A stretch of DNA of 64,000 nucleotides from Treponema sp. Lineage in GTDB: Bacteria > Spirochaetota > Spirochaetia > Treponematales > Treponemataceae. Made by a program: the position numbers and the translations under genes. The stretch's first letter is position 1; the number at the start of each line of letters is the position of its first letter. The stretch is taken from positions 1 through 64,000 of the forward strand of contig JAGBXW010000104.1 in NCBI GenBank assembly GCA_017629095.1, read 5' to 3'. The notes beneath the pieces were generated by a model that was given only the letters and a program-made list of their open reading frames with translations, ran no database searches and was not told where the DNA came from. Below, piece by piece: positions 1-7,922 of this stretch.

Positions 1-31
1 CGATTCCCTCTGGACCCGCTTCTTTTTTTAC

Positions 32-104
32 CGGGATGTAGCGCAGCTGGTAGCGCGCCTGCTTTGGGAGCAGGATGTCGCAGGTTCAAATCCTGTCATC
101 CCGA
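32..104 (+). tRNA. tRNA-Pro (anticodon UGG)
   Basis: A full 73-nt cloverleaf can be folded by eye: acceptor CGGGATG pairs with CATCCCG, the D arm is GCGC/GCGC, the anticodon arm CCTGC/GCAGG encloses TTTGGGA (anticodon TGG), and the T arm GCAGG/CCTGT encloses TTCAAAT. The discriminator base is A. CCA is not encoded. The last 17 nt are repeated twice downstream in the 93-bp array. Confidence 0.96.
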
Positions 105-295
105 CTATTTTACAAAGGACTCGCAAGAGTCCGCCAGGATTTGAAGGGAGGAAGCTACGCTTCCGACCCGCCCGAAGGGAAAATCCTGTCATCCCGACTA
201 TTTTACAAAGGACTCGTAAGAGTCCGCCAGGATTTGAAGGGAGGAAGCTATGCTTCCGACCCGCCCAGAGGGAAAATCCTGTCATCCCGACTATA
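88..295 (+). repeat. 93-bp tandem repeat copying the tRNA-Pro 3' end
   Basis: Exact 93-nt periodicity: copy 1 at 88-180, copy 2 at 181-273, partial copy 3 from 274. Each unit begins with the tRNA T-loop/acceptor 3' end. A hairpin GGACTC-GNAA-GAGTCC follows, then CAGGATTTGAA, which is the reverse complement of the tRNA T-arm, then a hairpin GGAAGC-TAY-GCTTCC. Differences between copies fall in loops (GCAA to GTAA, both GNRA; TAC to TAT) or in the CCGAAGGG/CCAGAGGG end, so the stems are preserved. Confidence 0.9.
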
Positions 296-326
296 AGGCT
301 ATCTGATGATAGCCTTTTGTTATTTT
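295..326 (+). terminator. Intrinsic terminator after tRNA-Pro array
   Basis: A 9-bp stem AAGGCTATC/GATAGCCTT with a TGAT loop is followed by TTGTTATTTT. It ends transcription of the tRNA and its repeat array and also lies just beyond the 3' end of the opposing transporter gene. Confidence 0.8.
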
Positions 327-344
327 AAACCCATTCTCCTATTT

Positions 345-1232
345 TTAATGATGATGATGGCAGTGTGCATGGGTGGTGAAGGTAACTGAGCAATTTTTTT
401 CATGGCAATGCTCACCTTCTGATTCAAGTTCAAGGGTTACATGACTGATGCCATGTTCCTGTGCTTCTGCTCGCACTTTCTCTTTTATTTGGTGTGCATC
501 GGCATTTGTTACAATGTGCATGGTTGCATAGTGAGCTTGTCCATCTATACTCCAAATATGGATGTGGTGAACGTCAAGGATACCGTCAAGCCTAGCAATA
601 TGCTCTCTGATTTCCTTTACAGTAATGCCGTGAGGTGTCTTTTCCAAAAATAGCTCCATGGCATCCTTTAAGTTCGTGATGGCATGTACAAGAATAAACA
701 CTGCAACCCCAATGGACATAATCGGGTCAATAAGGGTGAAATCGGTAAACTTCATGACAATAGCGCCGAGTAAGACAACTATCCAGCCAAGAACATCTTC
801 AATCATGTGTAGATTGACCGCTTTTTGGTTCAAGGATGTACCATCACGTGTGAAAAATGCTGCCGCTATATTTACAGCAGTACCGATAATTGCAAAAACA
901 ATCATGCCATTGTAGTCGATTTCAACGGGGTTAATGATTCGGTTAACTGCATTAAAAATTACCATAATAGAACCAAACAAAAGAATGACGGTAGTAATGA
1001 CGCTACCGAAAACAGAATATCTTGCATATCCATAGGTATAGTTTTCGTCAGGCTGCTGTTTGCTTTTCTTTTCCAAGAAATAGGATATACCAATGCTGAC
1101 TGCATCTCCCATATCATGGATGGCATCGGAAACAATGGCAACACTGCCAGTAAAGATACCACCAACACATTCAAATACAGAAAAAGCAAAATTTAACATA
1201 AAAGCTATTAAAATGTTCTTGTCAGTTTGCAT
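345..1232 (-). CDS. Cation diffusion facilitator (Zn/Co/Cd exporter)
   Basis: Inner-membrane CDF-family transporter, which as a family exports divalent metals (Zn, Co, Cd) against protons. Visible features are six hydrophobic segments, the SD-A-HD motif in the second (VSDAIHDMGDAVS), its partner HMIEDVLGW in the fifth, a cytoplasmic C-terminal domain (DVHHIHIWSIDG) and a His-rich tail ending HAHCHHHH. ATG at 1232 is preferred because AGGTGG sits 5 nt upstream; a GTG at 1241 would add three residues. The gene is monocistronic and ends next to the tRNA-Pro terminator. A CGAAC-N5-GTTCG dyad about 50 nt upstream could be a metal-responsive operator (inference). A second, more distant CDF gene is at 28691-29668. 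The exact metal is unknown. Confidence 0.93.
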   Translation of the reverse strand: MQTDKNILIAFMLNFAFSVFECVGGIFTGSVAIVSDAIHDMGDAVSIGISYFLEKKSKQQPDENYTYGYARYSVFGSVITTVILLFGSIMVIFNAVNRIINPVEIDYNGMIVFAIIGTAVNIAAAFFTRDGTSLNQKAVNLHMIEDVLGWIVVLLGAIVMKFTDFTLIDPIMSIGVAVFILVHAITNLKDAMELFLEKTPHGITVKEIREHIARLDGILDVHHIHIWSIDGQAHYATMHIVTNADAHQIKEKVRAEAQEHGISHVTLELESEGEHCHEKNCSVTFTTHAHCHHHH

Positions 1233-1631
1233 TAAGTCCACCTATTGACTTGATATACTGTTGTGATACAATAAATTCGACCCCGAACTATTTGTTCGAT
1301 ATTATGCAAGATAAAACAGATAAAAACAATATGCAGATGAAAAGTTGTATCGTTTGTTGGAATACAAAAAGAAATAAAAAACTTGGCTTGAATGTATTGG
1401 GATGAAGTTGAAGAAATATATTGCAAACACCATAACAAGTTGCCGCATTTTATGTAGTATCCTGATGTTATTTTTTTTTCTGGCTTTTCAGCGCAATTAT
1501 TCTTGATGCTGCCTTTCGTTGAAATAAAATACAGTTCCGTAGTAGTATGTTCGATAGCCACTTATTCAGCAATCCAAGAAGGATATTATACTGGAATAGG
1601 TCGTGAAATCATTTAGTTTAAGGAGATGAGT
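1233..1631. other. Intergenic region without a convincing gene
   Basis: About 400 bases between the divergent transporter and small-protein genes. It carries the candidate CGAAC/GTTCG operator at 1284-1298 and a strong ribosome binding site (AGGAG, 1621-1625) for the downstream gene. Reading frames here show no domain or codon pattern that I trust. The middle is AT-rich and may be degenerate DNA. Confidence 0.5.
1284..1298 (-). promoter_or_regulatory. Candidate operator dyad upstream of CDF gene
   Basis: Perfect inverted repeat CGAAC-TATTT-GTTCG, centred about 60 nt upstream of the transporter start. The size and position suit a dimeric repressor site, possibly a metal sensor, but no matching regulator gene lies in the window. 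Confidence 0.3.
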
Positions 1632-1856
1632 ATGGCTTGGAGTGAAGAAAAGAAAAACGAGACGCGAGAAAATATTGGCCCTGGAGCAATGGTAAAAAAC
1701 GGAAGGGGCAAATATGGCTTCTTTTGTGCCTCTGATGCTGGAATCAAAATCCTCGGTGTACAGCCCAGCGAATTTTTACCTGTTCCCTCAGATGAAATTA
1801 TTGCAACATTTGCTGATATTGAACAAATGATTGCCGCTGGCTGGGTGATTGACTAG
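1632..1856 (+). CDS. Small conserved-looking hypothetical protein (74 aa)
   Basis: I do not recognise this soluble protein. AGGAG at 1621-1625 is directly adjacent to the in-frame ATG at 1626 but 6 nt from the ATG at 1632, so 1632 is the better start. The sequence is mixed and globular (a Gly-rich GPGAMVKNGRGKYGFFC segment, then an acidic helical C-terminus), with no membrane segment or signal peptide. It stands alone between divergent and convergent neighbours. The good ribosome binding site and balanced composition support it being real. Confidence 0.6.
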   Translation: MAWSEEKKNETRENIGPGAMVKNGRGKYGFFCASDAGIKILGVQPSEFLPVPSDEIIATFADIEQMIAAGWVID

Positions 1857-1886
1857 GTGAAGTCTGTGGATGAGGATTCCTCCTTC

Positions 1887-2780
1887 TCAGCTCCATTCAC
1901 GGACTTCCCAGCTTCCCTGTGAGGGAGCAAGGGCCTGTACCAAGTAGGGAAGATTTTCCTGTAACTGCTCTTCCAGCAAATAGGGACAGTTTAAAATCAT
2001 CATGCCGGAGCCATAAAGCCGTGGAGCCGATTGGTCTTCCACTGCTGGGGCAATGTGGAGCTCTGCCGTAATTACCTTGCGATCTCCATTATGACGGCAG
2101 GCAAGACTAAATCCTTCTGCTACCTGACACAGCATATTGTCTAACTGTTGACTCCGATGAATGAGTAGGGGATACCACAGGGCGATAATTGCTGTTTCCC
2201 ATTTTTTTGCTGCTTGACTGAGAGCTCGAATTGGTTGCTCATAATCACTGTCTGTTTCATAGCTAGGATCCATGAGAATTAATCCTCGTTTTACCAAGGG
2301 AGGAAGGCAGGATTTCAGCAGGGAAAAGCCGCTTTCATGGTGAATGGAAATGCCTGGAACCTGATTTTTTTTCTTGTCCAAGATTGAAAGGTTTCCCCGC
2401 AAAATCTCTATTTCGGTGTTGTGTAGCTCTGCCACAAAAAGCTTGTCCTGCTGACGCATCATGGCCTTGCTGATTTCTGGGGAACCAGGATACATTCCCT
2501 GCGTTACATATTTTTTTACTAATTCCAGATAGGTAGACAGGGACTGGGGTGGTTCAACCTGGCTTATGTGTTCCAAAAGCTTGAGAATTCCTTTTTCCGC
2601 CTCTCCTGTGTGCACAAGCCCCTGATAATCCAGCTGATACAAGCCACCACCACCGTGGGTATCAAAAACAGTAAAGGCCTTGTCTTTTTTCAGCAATGAA
2701 GACAAAATCAAGGTGAGGCAGCTATGCTTGAGAATGTCTGCATGATTTCCTGCATGAAAGGCGTGGCGGTAACTTAACAT
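1887..2780 (-). CDS. rlmJ: 23S rRNA (adenine2030-N6)-methyltransferase RlmJ
   Basis: S-adenosylmethionine-dependent methyltransferase that modifies A2030 of 23S rRNA in characterised family members. The diagnostic N-terminus MLSYRHAFHAGNHADILKH is present. The SAM region follows (FDTHGGGGLYQLD, residues ~39-51). The catalytic motif reads DPSYE (residues ~171-175), which is the normal RlmJ variant of DPPY. The length, 297 aa, is close to the usual ~280. The start is supported by AAGGAG about 8 nt upstream. It is transcribed alone, divergent from the coiled-coil gene at 2935. Confidence 0.93.
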   Translation of the reverse strand: MLSYRHAFHAGNHADILKHSCLTLILSSLLKKDKAFTVFDTHGGGGLYQLDYQGLVHTGEAEKGILKLLEHISQVEPPQSLSTYLELVKKYVTQGMYPGSPEISKAMMRQQDKLFVAELHNTEIEILRGNLSILDKKKNQVPGISIHHESGFSLLKSCLPPLVKRGLILMDPSYETDSDYEQPIRALSQAAKKWETAIIALWYPLLIHRSQQLDNMLCQVAEGFSLACRHNGDRKVITAELHIAPAVEDQSAPRLYGSGMMILNCPYLLEEQLQENLPYLVQALAPSQGSWEVREWS

Positions 2781-2897
2781 CTAGGGCTCCTTATTCATTT
2801 CATTTTGAAACAGTATAAATTGAAACTGTATAAAATTTCTAAAATAGATAAGTGTATCTGTAGTATAAAGAGAAAATGAAAAAACTGCTAGTTTTTT

Positions 2898-2927
2898 TTT
2901 ACTTTTTCATTTTTGATGTGTTATAAT
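2898..2927 (+). promoter_or_regulatory. Extended -10 promoter of a leaderless gene
   Basis: TTTACT (2898-2903), an 18-nt spacer, then TGT-TATAAT (-10 at 2922-2927). The start codon ATG lies at 2935, 7 nt after the -10, where transcription should begin. No ribosome binding site is visible. Confidence 0.6.
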
Positions 2928-2934
2928 CTATGAT

Positions 2935-4116
2935 ATGAGTATCCATAAGACAACCCACGAACTAGAAAAACGCCTTGAACAGCTTCAACTCCAGATTATA
3001 GATGCGGAAGTTGAAATTGGCAACAATTTGTTCCTCTCCAATGATGACTGTGTCAATCAACATCAGGAGGAATTTCTTGCTTACCAGCAGAAGAGGGAGC
3101 AGTTGTGTTCCGACATTGAGGAAATTAGAGCTTTGTCAGAAAAACGACAGCAATTCCGCAATGATTCTGATTCATTACGTCAGCAAATGGATGCCTTAGC
3201 CAGTAATTGGACACCCTTGTACGAAAATCTTGGTACTGCCATTGCAGATGCACCTAATGTCTTGTACGATATGGAATTCGATGCCTTCCGTGAACCTATT
3301 GCTGAGTTACGCCAAAAAAATAATGACGCTCGGGTTGCCTTGGATAATTTGAAAGATCAGATGGCAAATCAGTCTTTTATGAATAGATTGCTTACTCAGG
3401 TGCAGTATACCTCACGAAACAAGGCTATCTCCCAGCTCGAAAAAAAACTTGCTCAACTGTATATCAAGTGTGGTAAGGTAATCTTTGAATCTGGAGTACT
3501 GACAGCTCCCTTTGAAGAAGGAAATCTGCCCGACATCGTTTCTGAAGCTTGTATTCCATGTAATGACATGCAGGTTCGTTCCAATCAATTACAGGAACAA
3601 ATCGATAATTGTTTGCATCATTTGGAAGAAAACAAACAGGCTCTTATAGATAAGGGTGTAACCTCTGATAATCCTGATAAACGTATTAAGACCATCAATC
3701 AAGAGGTTGATCAAGAGGTTCAAAAGCAGAGCAACTTGTGTCAGGCTTGTGGTCATGACTTTGTTGCCAGATATATCGATCCAGAAGGTGATTTGCTGGA
3801 AGAATACACTGGTGACAATACGGTGATTTCTGAGAAATTACAACAAATTATTCAACTGAAACGTGATAAGGTGGTTTGCACTAGAAAGATTCAGATTATA
3901 AATCTTTCCAATCAAATTGATGGAATCTCCAAAAAAATCACTTCTTTTAGAGCTTCCATCGCCGACAATCAGGAAAAAATTGCTGCTCTCCAGAGTCGCA
4001 ATCAAGAGCTAGAAGACAGGATTACTCTTTCTCTATCAGAAAAAGAGCAGCTTGCTGTTCAGCTCAGTGAATTGGAGCTAGCGGATACCAAAGACACAAA
4101 GCGGCTGGAAGAGTAG
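2935..4116 (+). CDS. Coiled-coil protein with a CxxC zinc-ribbon-like motif
   Basis: I do not recognise the family. The 393-residue protein is mostly heptad-rich coiled coil: residues ~1-75 and ~95-170, a stretch near 210-255, and ~300-385, all rich in Q, E, K and L. A single CQACGHDF motif occurs near residue 272, resembling half a zinc ribbon. There is no signal peptide or membrane segment. The gene appears leaderless: a TATAAT box ends 7 nt before the ATG and no Shine-Dalgarno is seen. Its last 58 bp overlap the 3' end of the convergent radC gene. Confidence 0.8.
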   Translation: MSIHKTTHELEKRLEQLQLQIIDAEVEIGNNLFLSNDDCVNQHQEEFLAYQQKREQLCSDIEEIRALSEKRQQFRNDSDSLRQQMDALASNWTPLYENLGTAIADAPNVLYDMEFDAFREPIAELRQKNNDARVALDNLKDQMANQSFMNRLLTQVQYTSRNKAISQLEKKLAQLYIKCGKVIFESGVLTAPFEEGNLPDIVSEACIPCNDMQVRSNQLQEQIDNCLHHLEENKQALIDKGVTSDNPDKRIKTINQEVDQEVQKQSNLCQACGHDFVARYIDPEGDLLEEYTGDNTVISEKLQQIIQLKRDKVVCTRKIQIINLSNQIDGISKKITSFRASIADNQEKIAALQSRNQELEDRITLSLSEKEQLAVQLSELELADTKDTKRLEE

Positions 4117-4778
4117 TCCTCCTCCTCTTGGCATGGTTCTAGCAAGCCTTCTTCCTTAATGCTAAAAAAGCCCTTGGTGGTGATAATAAGGTGGTCCAGT
4201 ACATGGATTCCCAAGCATTCACCTGCTTCCACCAAACGATGGGTAGTTTCAATGTCATCGCTGGAGGGAATACAATTACCTGAAGGATGGTTGTGGCAGA
4301 GAATAACTGCTGCAGCCATGTCCTTTATGGCACCGGTAAAAACCTCTCGAGGATGAACCATCGTTTTGTTGATAGTACCCACAGATACTGTCCTAATTTT
4401 GATAATTTCGTGGGCTCCATTCAAGGTGACACAGATAAAATGTTCCTGTTCCTGCATGGCATAGTGATGGACAAAGGGAATTAAGTCTGCGGGCTTGCTA
4501 ATCTGTTTTCCTGTGTGGTTGTTTTGTCTCCTACCAAATTCTATGGCTGCAGCAATGGTAATAGCCTTGCTAGGACCAATTCCCTCCAGTTTTAGTAAGT
4601 TCTGCAATAAATTTTCCCTAGACGAGGCGGTGATAGTGTTCAGTACCCGCTGGGCTAATTTTCCTACAGGAATCCCTTGTATTCCCGTTCCCAAAAGCAA
4701 CATAATCAACTCCAAGTTGGTGGGGTAGGCAATACCATTTTTCATTACCTTCTCCCGTATATCTGGTTTTTTCTTCAC
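4059..4778 (-). CDS. radC: RadC-family JAB-domain protein
   Basis: The N-terminal half has a helix-hairpin-helix-like region (LLGTGIQ...LLKLEGIGPSKAI). The C-terminal half is a JAB/MPN metalloprotease-like domain with the zinc signature HNHPSGNCIPSSDD (His, His and Asp ligands), ~residues 160-175. RadC was first linked to DNA repair, but its biochemical role is unproven. The GTG start at 4778 keeps the family-conserved REK motif upstream of the HhH. An alternative ATG at 4745 has a better ribosome binding site (GGGAGAAGG), so the start is uncertain. The 3' end overlaps the convergent coiled-coil gene by 58 bp. Confidence 0.93.
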   Translation of the reverse strand: MKKKPDIREKVMKNGIAYPTNLELIMLLLGTGIQGIPVGKLAQRVLNTITASSRENLLQNLLKLEGIGPSKAITIAAAIEFGRRQNNHTGKQISKPADLIPFVHHYAMQEQEHFICVTLNGAHEIIKIRTVSVGTINKTMVHPREVFTGAIKDMAAAVILCHNHPSGNCIPSSDDIETTHRLVEAGECLGIHVLDHLIITTKGFFSIKEEGLLEPCQEEEDYSSSRFVSLVSASSNSLS

Positions 4779-4830
4779 ATAATAATTATTCGCTTTAAAG
4801 CTAAAGTTTTTGCTTTTTTTGTCGAAAGGA

Positions 4831-4859
4831 TTGAAAAAAATTTAAATAAAAAGTATGCT
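4831..4859 (+). promoter_or_regulatory. Promoter of leaderless glucosaminidase gene
   Basis: TTGAAA (4831-4836), a 17-nt spacer, TATGCT (4854-4859), then only six bases before the ATG at 4866. Transcription would start at or next to the start codon. Confidence 0.6.
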
Positions 4860-4865
4860 AATAAT

Positions 4866-5468
4866 ATGAAATTGTTAAAATTCTCCATGCTACCTGTGCT
4901 TGGGGTTTGTCTTTTGTTGTTTTCTTGTACTAGCACAAAGACACCCAGAGATCTTGGTACTAGTACAGGTATGAAGGTGAGTCCAGTTGTAGGGGCGACA
5001 GGTGTGAAGTCCGCCTCCCAATTAGTGGATTTTTTTATGTCTCGAAATCCTCAGGGAGATCGAGAGCAGGTGGCACGCCTTGCCAATTATTATGTAAAAG
5101 AAGCTGCTACAGAAGGAATCAATTCTGATGTGGCCTTCGTTCAGATGTGCCTTGAAACGGGGTTCTTACGTTTTGGTGGACTTGTCACTCCCGAAATGAA
5201 TAATTTTTGTGGACTTGGTGCTATCGATGAATCACAACGAGGAGAATGGTTCCCTACAGAAGAGATTGGCATTCGAGCCCATATTCAGCATCTCCATGCT
5301 TATGGCACTACAGGAGAACTGAAAGGTGAATTAGTTGATAACCGCTATAAATACGTAAATCCTAGGGGAAAATCTCCAGACGTATTTGGTTTAGCGGGAA
5401 CTTGGGCCGCAGACAAAGCCTACGGCCAAAAGCTCTGGACTCTTTTAACTATATTAGATAAGTTTTAA
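4866..5468 (+). CDS. Glucosaminidase-domain lipoprotein (peptidoglycan hydrolase)
   Basis: Predicted secreted lipoprotein. The signal peptide MKLLKFSMLPVLGVCLLLFSC has the lipobox LFSC, with Cys at about residue 21. The rest matches the mannosyl-glycoprotein endo-beta-N-acetylglucosaminidase fold (FlgJ/LytG type): AATEGINSDVAFVQMCLETGFLRFGG contains the likely catalytic Glu in LETG, followed by NNFCGLGAID and GIRAHIQHLHAY. It should cleave the glycan backbone of peptidoglycan. The start is chosen for the signal peptide; no ribosome binding site is seen and the -10 box abuts the ATG. It ends 5 bp from the convergent UMP kinase gene. Confidence 0.9.
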   Translation: MKLLKFSMLPVLGVCLLLFSCTSTKTPRDLGTSTGMKVSPVVGATGVKSASQLVDFFMSRNPQGDREQVARLANYYVKEAATEGINSDVAFVQMCLETGFLRFGGLVTPEMNNFCGLGAIDESQRGEWFPTEEIGIRAHIQHLHAYGTTGELKGELVDNRYKYVNPRGKSPDVFGLAGTWAADKAYGQKLWTLLTILDKF

Positions 5469-5473
5469 CAGTT

Positions 5474-6178
5474 TTAGCCGATTTGAGTGCCTTTAAAGGG
5501 CTTTCCTTCGAGGATGGCCCGAGTATTTTCGATATCACGGCCTCCTGCACAGATAACAGTAATACCTTCTTGTTGGGCACCTTTGCTGGCAATGGGATCA
5601 AAGGGAGTGTTCTTTCCAGGAGTCCATTCATCTCCCACCATCTTTCTAAAATCTTCCCAGCTAATTGCATCCAAAGGTTTTGCATCGGGATTTGTTTTTG
5701 GGTCGTCAGTGTAAACCTTTTCAATATTGGAAAGATTTACCACAGTCTTTGCTCCAAACCGTTGAGCCAGCACTACTGCATCATTGTCGGTGGAAAAACC
5801 TGGTTTCCATCCAGCTGCTACTAGAATCTGTCCAGTAAATCCAATAGGAGCTGTGGGATCATATACCACGTCATCATGACACAGGTCACTGAAAATTGCC
5901 TTTACCAACTGGGCATTCAGCCTTGTGGCAGTGATTCCAATCCAATCAGCTTGATTATTGTCTGCTTGACAGGGAGCATCCTTTCGTGCAGCAAGAATTG
6001 TTCGGTAGGCATTTTGGTAGACACGTGCGGGGCCACCACCACCAATTACAAGAATAAGCTTTCGCTCCTTATCTTCAGCAAGCCATTGTCGTACCATTGC
6101 TTCAAAGGCAGGCAAAAATACTGTGTCGGGAGCATCAGGGGCAACGATAGAGCCACCTAAAGACAAAACTGTGACCAT
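5474..6178 (-). CDS. pyrH: UMP kinase, archaeal/divergent type
   Basis: Amino-acid kinase family, predicted to phosphorylate UMP to UDP in pyrimidine nucleotide synthesis. The N-terminus VTVLSLGGSIVAPD is the phosphate loop. IGGGGPARVYQNA and the long insert with WIGITATRLNAQLV are typical of the archaeal-type branch. DNDAVVLAQRFGAKTVVNLSNIEKVYTDDPKTNPDAK is the nucleotide-binding region. The start at 6178 is fixed by GGAGG about 7 nt upstream; an upstream in-frame ATG at 6259 lacks such support. It lies downstream of the transglutaminase gene and could be cotranscribed with it. No canonical bacterial pyrH occurs in this window. Confidence 0.88.
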   Translation of the reverse strand: MVTVLSLGGSIVAPDAPDTVFLPAFEAMVRQWLAEDKERKLILVIGGGGPARVYQNAYRTILAARKDAPCQADNNQADWIGITATRLNAQLVKAIFSDLCHDDVVYDPTAPIGFTGQILVAAGWKPGFSTDNDAVVLAQRFGAKTVVNLSNIEKVYTDDPKTNPDAKPLDAISWEDFRKMVGDEWTPGKNTPFDPIASKGAQQEGITVICAGGRDIENTRAILEGKPFKGTQIG

Positions 6179-6225
6179 ATTTCCTCCAAAAATATTTTTG
6201 TAGCCAGAATTGCTTCTAGCCATTT

Positions 6226-7920
6226 TTAGTAAATACCTAGAACAACTGGATCGCTCCAAAATGAGCTGTAGTTAATAGTGCCTGTGGTAGTTTCTTCCCA
6301 AATGGACTGAAGGCCGTAAGTTTTTGGTCGGTATACAGTTTTGTTGGTGATGATGGTGGGATGGATTTCATTCCAGCCCCGTGAAAATGCAATATGATGA
6401 ACATCTAAATTCCCAAAATAAAATTCACGAGGATTTTCAATTTCTCCCAGTTGATTAAAATCAAGTCCAGCCGCCAAGGCTATATCAACAGGTATCCAAC
6501 CAAAGTTTTCTAAATAAATCTCAGTCCACCAATGGTTTTGTCCATTTTTTGCATTGTCAACGAGGATACCACTGATTGGAAGGGCAGGAATTCCTGTTGC
6601 TCGACACAAGGCGGTAAAGATAATGGCAAAGTCATAGGCATCACCTTGTAGGGAGGTTACAAGGCTTGTAGAAGAAATATCCTTTGGTTGCAACTGATTC
6701 AGTAAGTGATAGTTTTCCAGCATGTAGTTATAAATGAGACGAGCCTGTTTGTAGGGATTTGTCTCCTTGCCCACAATGGTCTTCGCAAGTTGCAGGAGGA
6801 CTTCTTCTCCAGATGGAATACAGGAATCTGGTGAAGTGTACACCTTATACAAGAGCCTATTGGTATCAGAAAATTTTTGCACCTTGTCTGCTTGAATGTT
6901 TGTTTTTACACTATGAACGGGAATTACAAAGGTCTGACTGAATCCAGTCTTTTCTTGTGTAATTTGGCTGGAGTTTAATTGATGGATAACAGCCTTGTTA
7001 TAATCTTGAAAAATTGGTTGGGGATTAAATTCTGTCATGGTTATACCTCGCTGTCTTGCGGAAGGCTGAGGTCGAGGTACTCGCAATGTAATCAAGGAAT
7101 TAGCTCCCATATTAACATCTGAAATATCTGCTGACAACTGAACAAGGTACACCCGCTTTTCTGGGAACTCTTTCTTTCCTAATGTTGTTGTCACGGTAAG
7201 GTTTCTCTGATTGCTCATTCCCTTGTCTGTTTTTACAAAGAAACTGCCTGTGGCAACACCATCTGGAATCCGTACCCGTATTTCGGTATTGCTCCAGAAC
7301 TCATAGTCAAAATCTTGTTCCAAAGCACGTATGTAGTTGCTATCTACATCTTCTCCATCTCCATTCTTATTTACACCGCCAGAAGGGGTAAAGTAGACAA
7401 AGGAATTTTCCCCTCGAATTGAACCAAAATTAGAACCTGTAATAGTGAGTACTTGTCCTACGGCAATTTTTTGTGGTGATTCTGATTCAATAACAGGAAG
7501 TGCAGTTTGTACTCCCATTTGAGTAACAGCTATGGGAATGTTGTTTTTATTTGCAAAAACTTCTGGTTGTGAGCGACCACGTTTTGTCACTACATATACC
7601 AAGCCATCTTGCACATTGGCAGGCAATTGTATTTTAATTTCGTTTGATGACCAAGAAAGATATGACGAGGAGGTAAGACTACTTCCTCCAATTTCTACAA
7701 AACTAGTATCTCTTTCATTGCCAAAACCGCTTCCCCTGATAGTCATGACACTACCTGGGGAACCTATTTGTGGTGAAATTGAATTCACTTCTGGTTCTTT
7801 ATCAGCAGATCCGCCAAAGAACAAGGCTGAAATTACCACTGCTAAAAGAAGGAGAGAACCATAACAGGCAACTCTAAAAAGAGGATATTTTCTAGCATAG
7901 TAAAGAAAAGGAAAACTCAC
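6226..7920 (-). CDS. Membrane-anchored TIG/transglutaminase-like protein
   Basis: A single N-terminal transmembrane helix (residues ~17-36) anchors an extracytoplasmic protein of 564 aa. It contains two IPT/TIG beta-sandwich repeats (SPQIGSPGSVMTIRGSGFG at ~49-67; SPQKIAVGQVLTITGSNFG at ~148-166). A C-terminal transglutaminase-like core shows the Cys-His-Asp order: FTALCRATGIPA (Cys), GQNHWWTEIYLE (His) and WIPVDIALA (Asp). Such domains usually act as proteases or crosslinkers in the periplasm or at the cell surface. It is the third gene of an ECF sigma/anti-sigma operon, starting 3 bp after the anti-sigma gene, so it is probably an output or sensor of that switch. Confidence 0.85.
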   Translation of the reverse strand: MSFPFLYYARKYPLFRVACYGSLLLLAVVISALFFGGSADKEPEVNSISPQIGSPGSVMTIRGSGFGNERDTSFVEIGGSSLTSSSYLSWSSNEIKIQLPANVQDGLVYVVTKRGRSQPEVFANKNNIPIAVTQMGVQTALPVIESESPQKIAVGQVLTITGSNFGSIRGENSFVYFTPSGGVNKNGDGEDVDSNYIRALEQDFDYEFWSNTEIRVRIPDGVATGSFFVKTDKGMSNQRNLTVTTTLGKKEFPEKRVYLVQLSADISDVNMGANSLITLRVPRPQPSARQRGITMTEFNPQPIFQDYNKAVIHQLNSSQITQEKTGFSQTFVIPVHSVKTNIQADKVQKFSDTNRLLYKVYTSPDSCIPSGEEVLLQLAKTIVGKETNPYKQARLIYNYMLENYHLLNQLQPKDISSTSLVTSLQGDAYDFAIIFTALCRATGIPALPISGILVDNAKNGQNHWWTEIYLENFGWIPVDIALAAGLDFNQLGEIENPREFYFGNLDVHHIAFSRGWNEIHPTIITNKTVYRPKTYGLQSIWEETTTGTINYSSFWSDPVVLGIY

Positions 7921-7922
7921 CT

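Noticed and set aside
28-285. Minus-strand frame reading MTGFEPATSCSQSRRATSC and repeats
   Set aside because: It is antisense to tRNA-Pro and its tandem repeats; this peptide is a well-known artefact of tRNA reverse complements.
1232-1561. Minus-strand open frame of about 109 codons upstream of the CDF gene
   Set aside because: No ribosome binding site, skewed composition, and it covers the transporter promoter and operator region.
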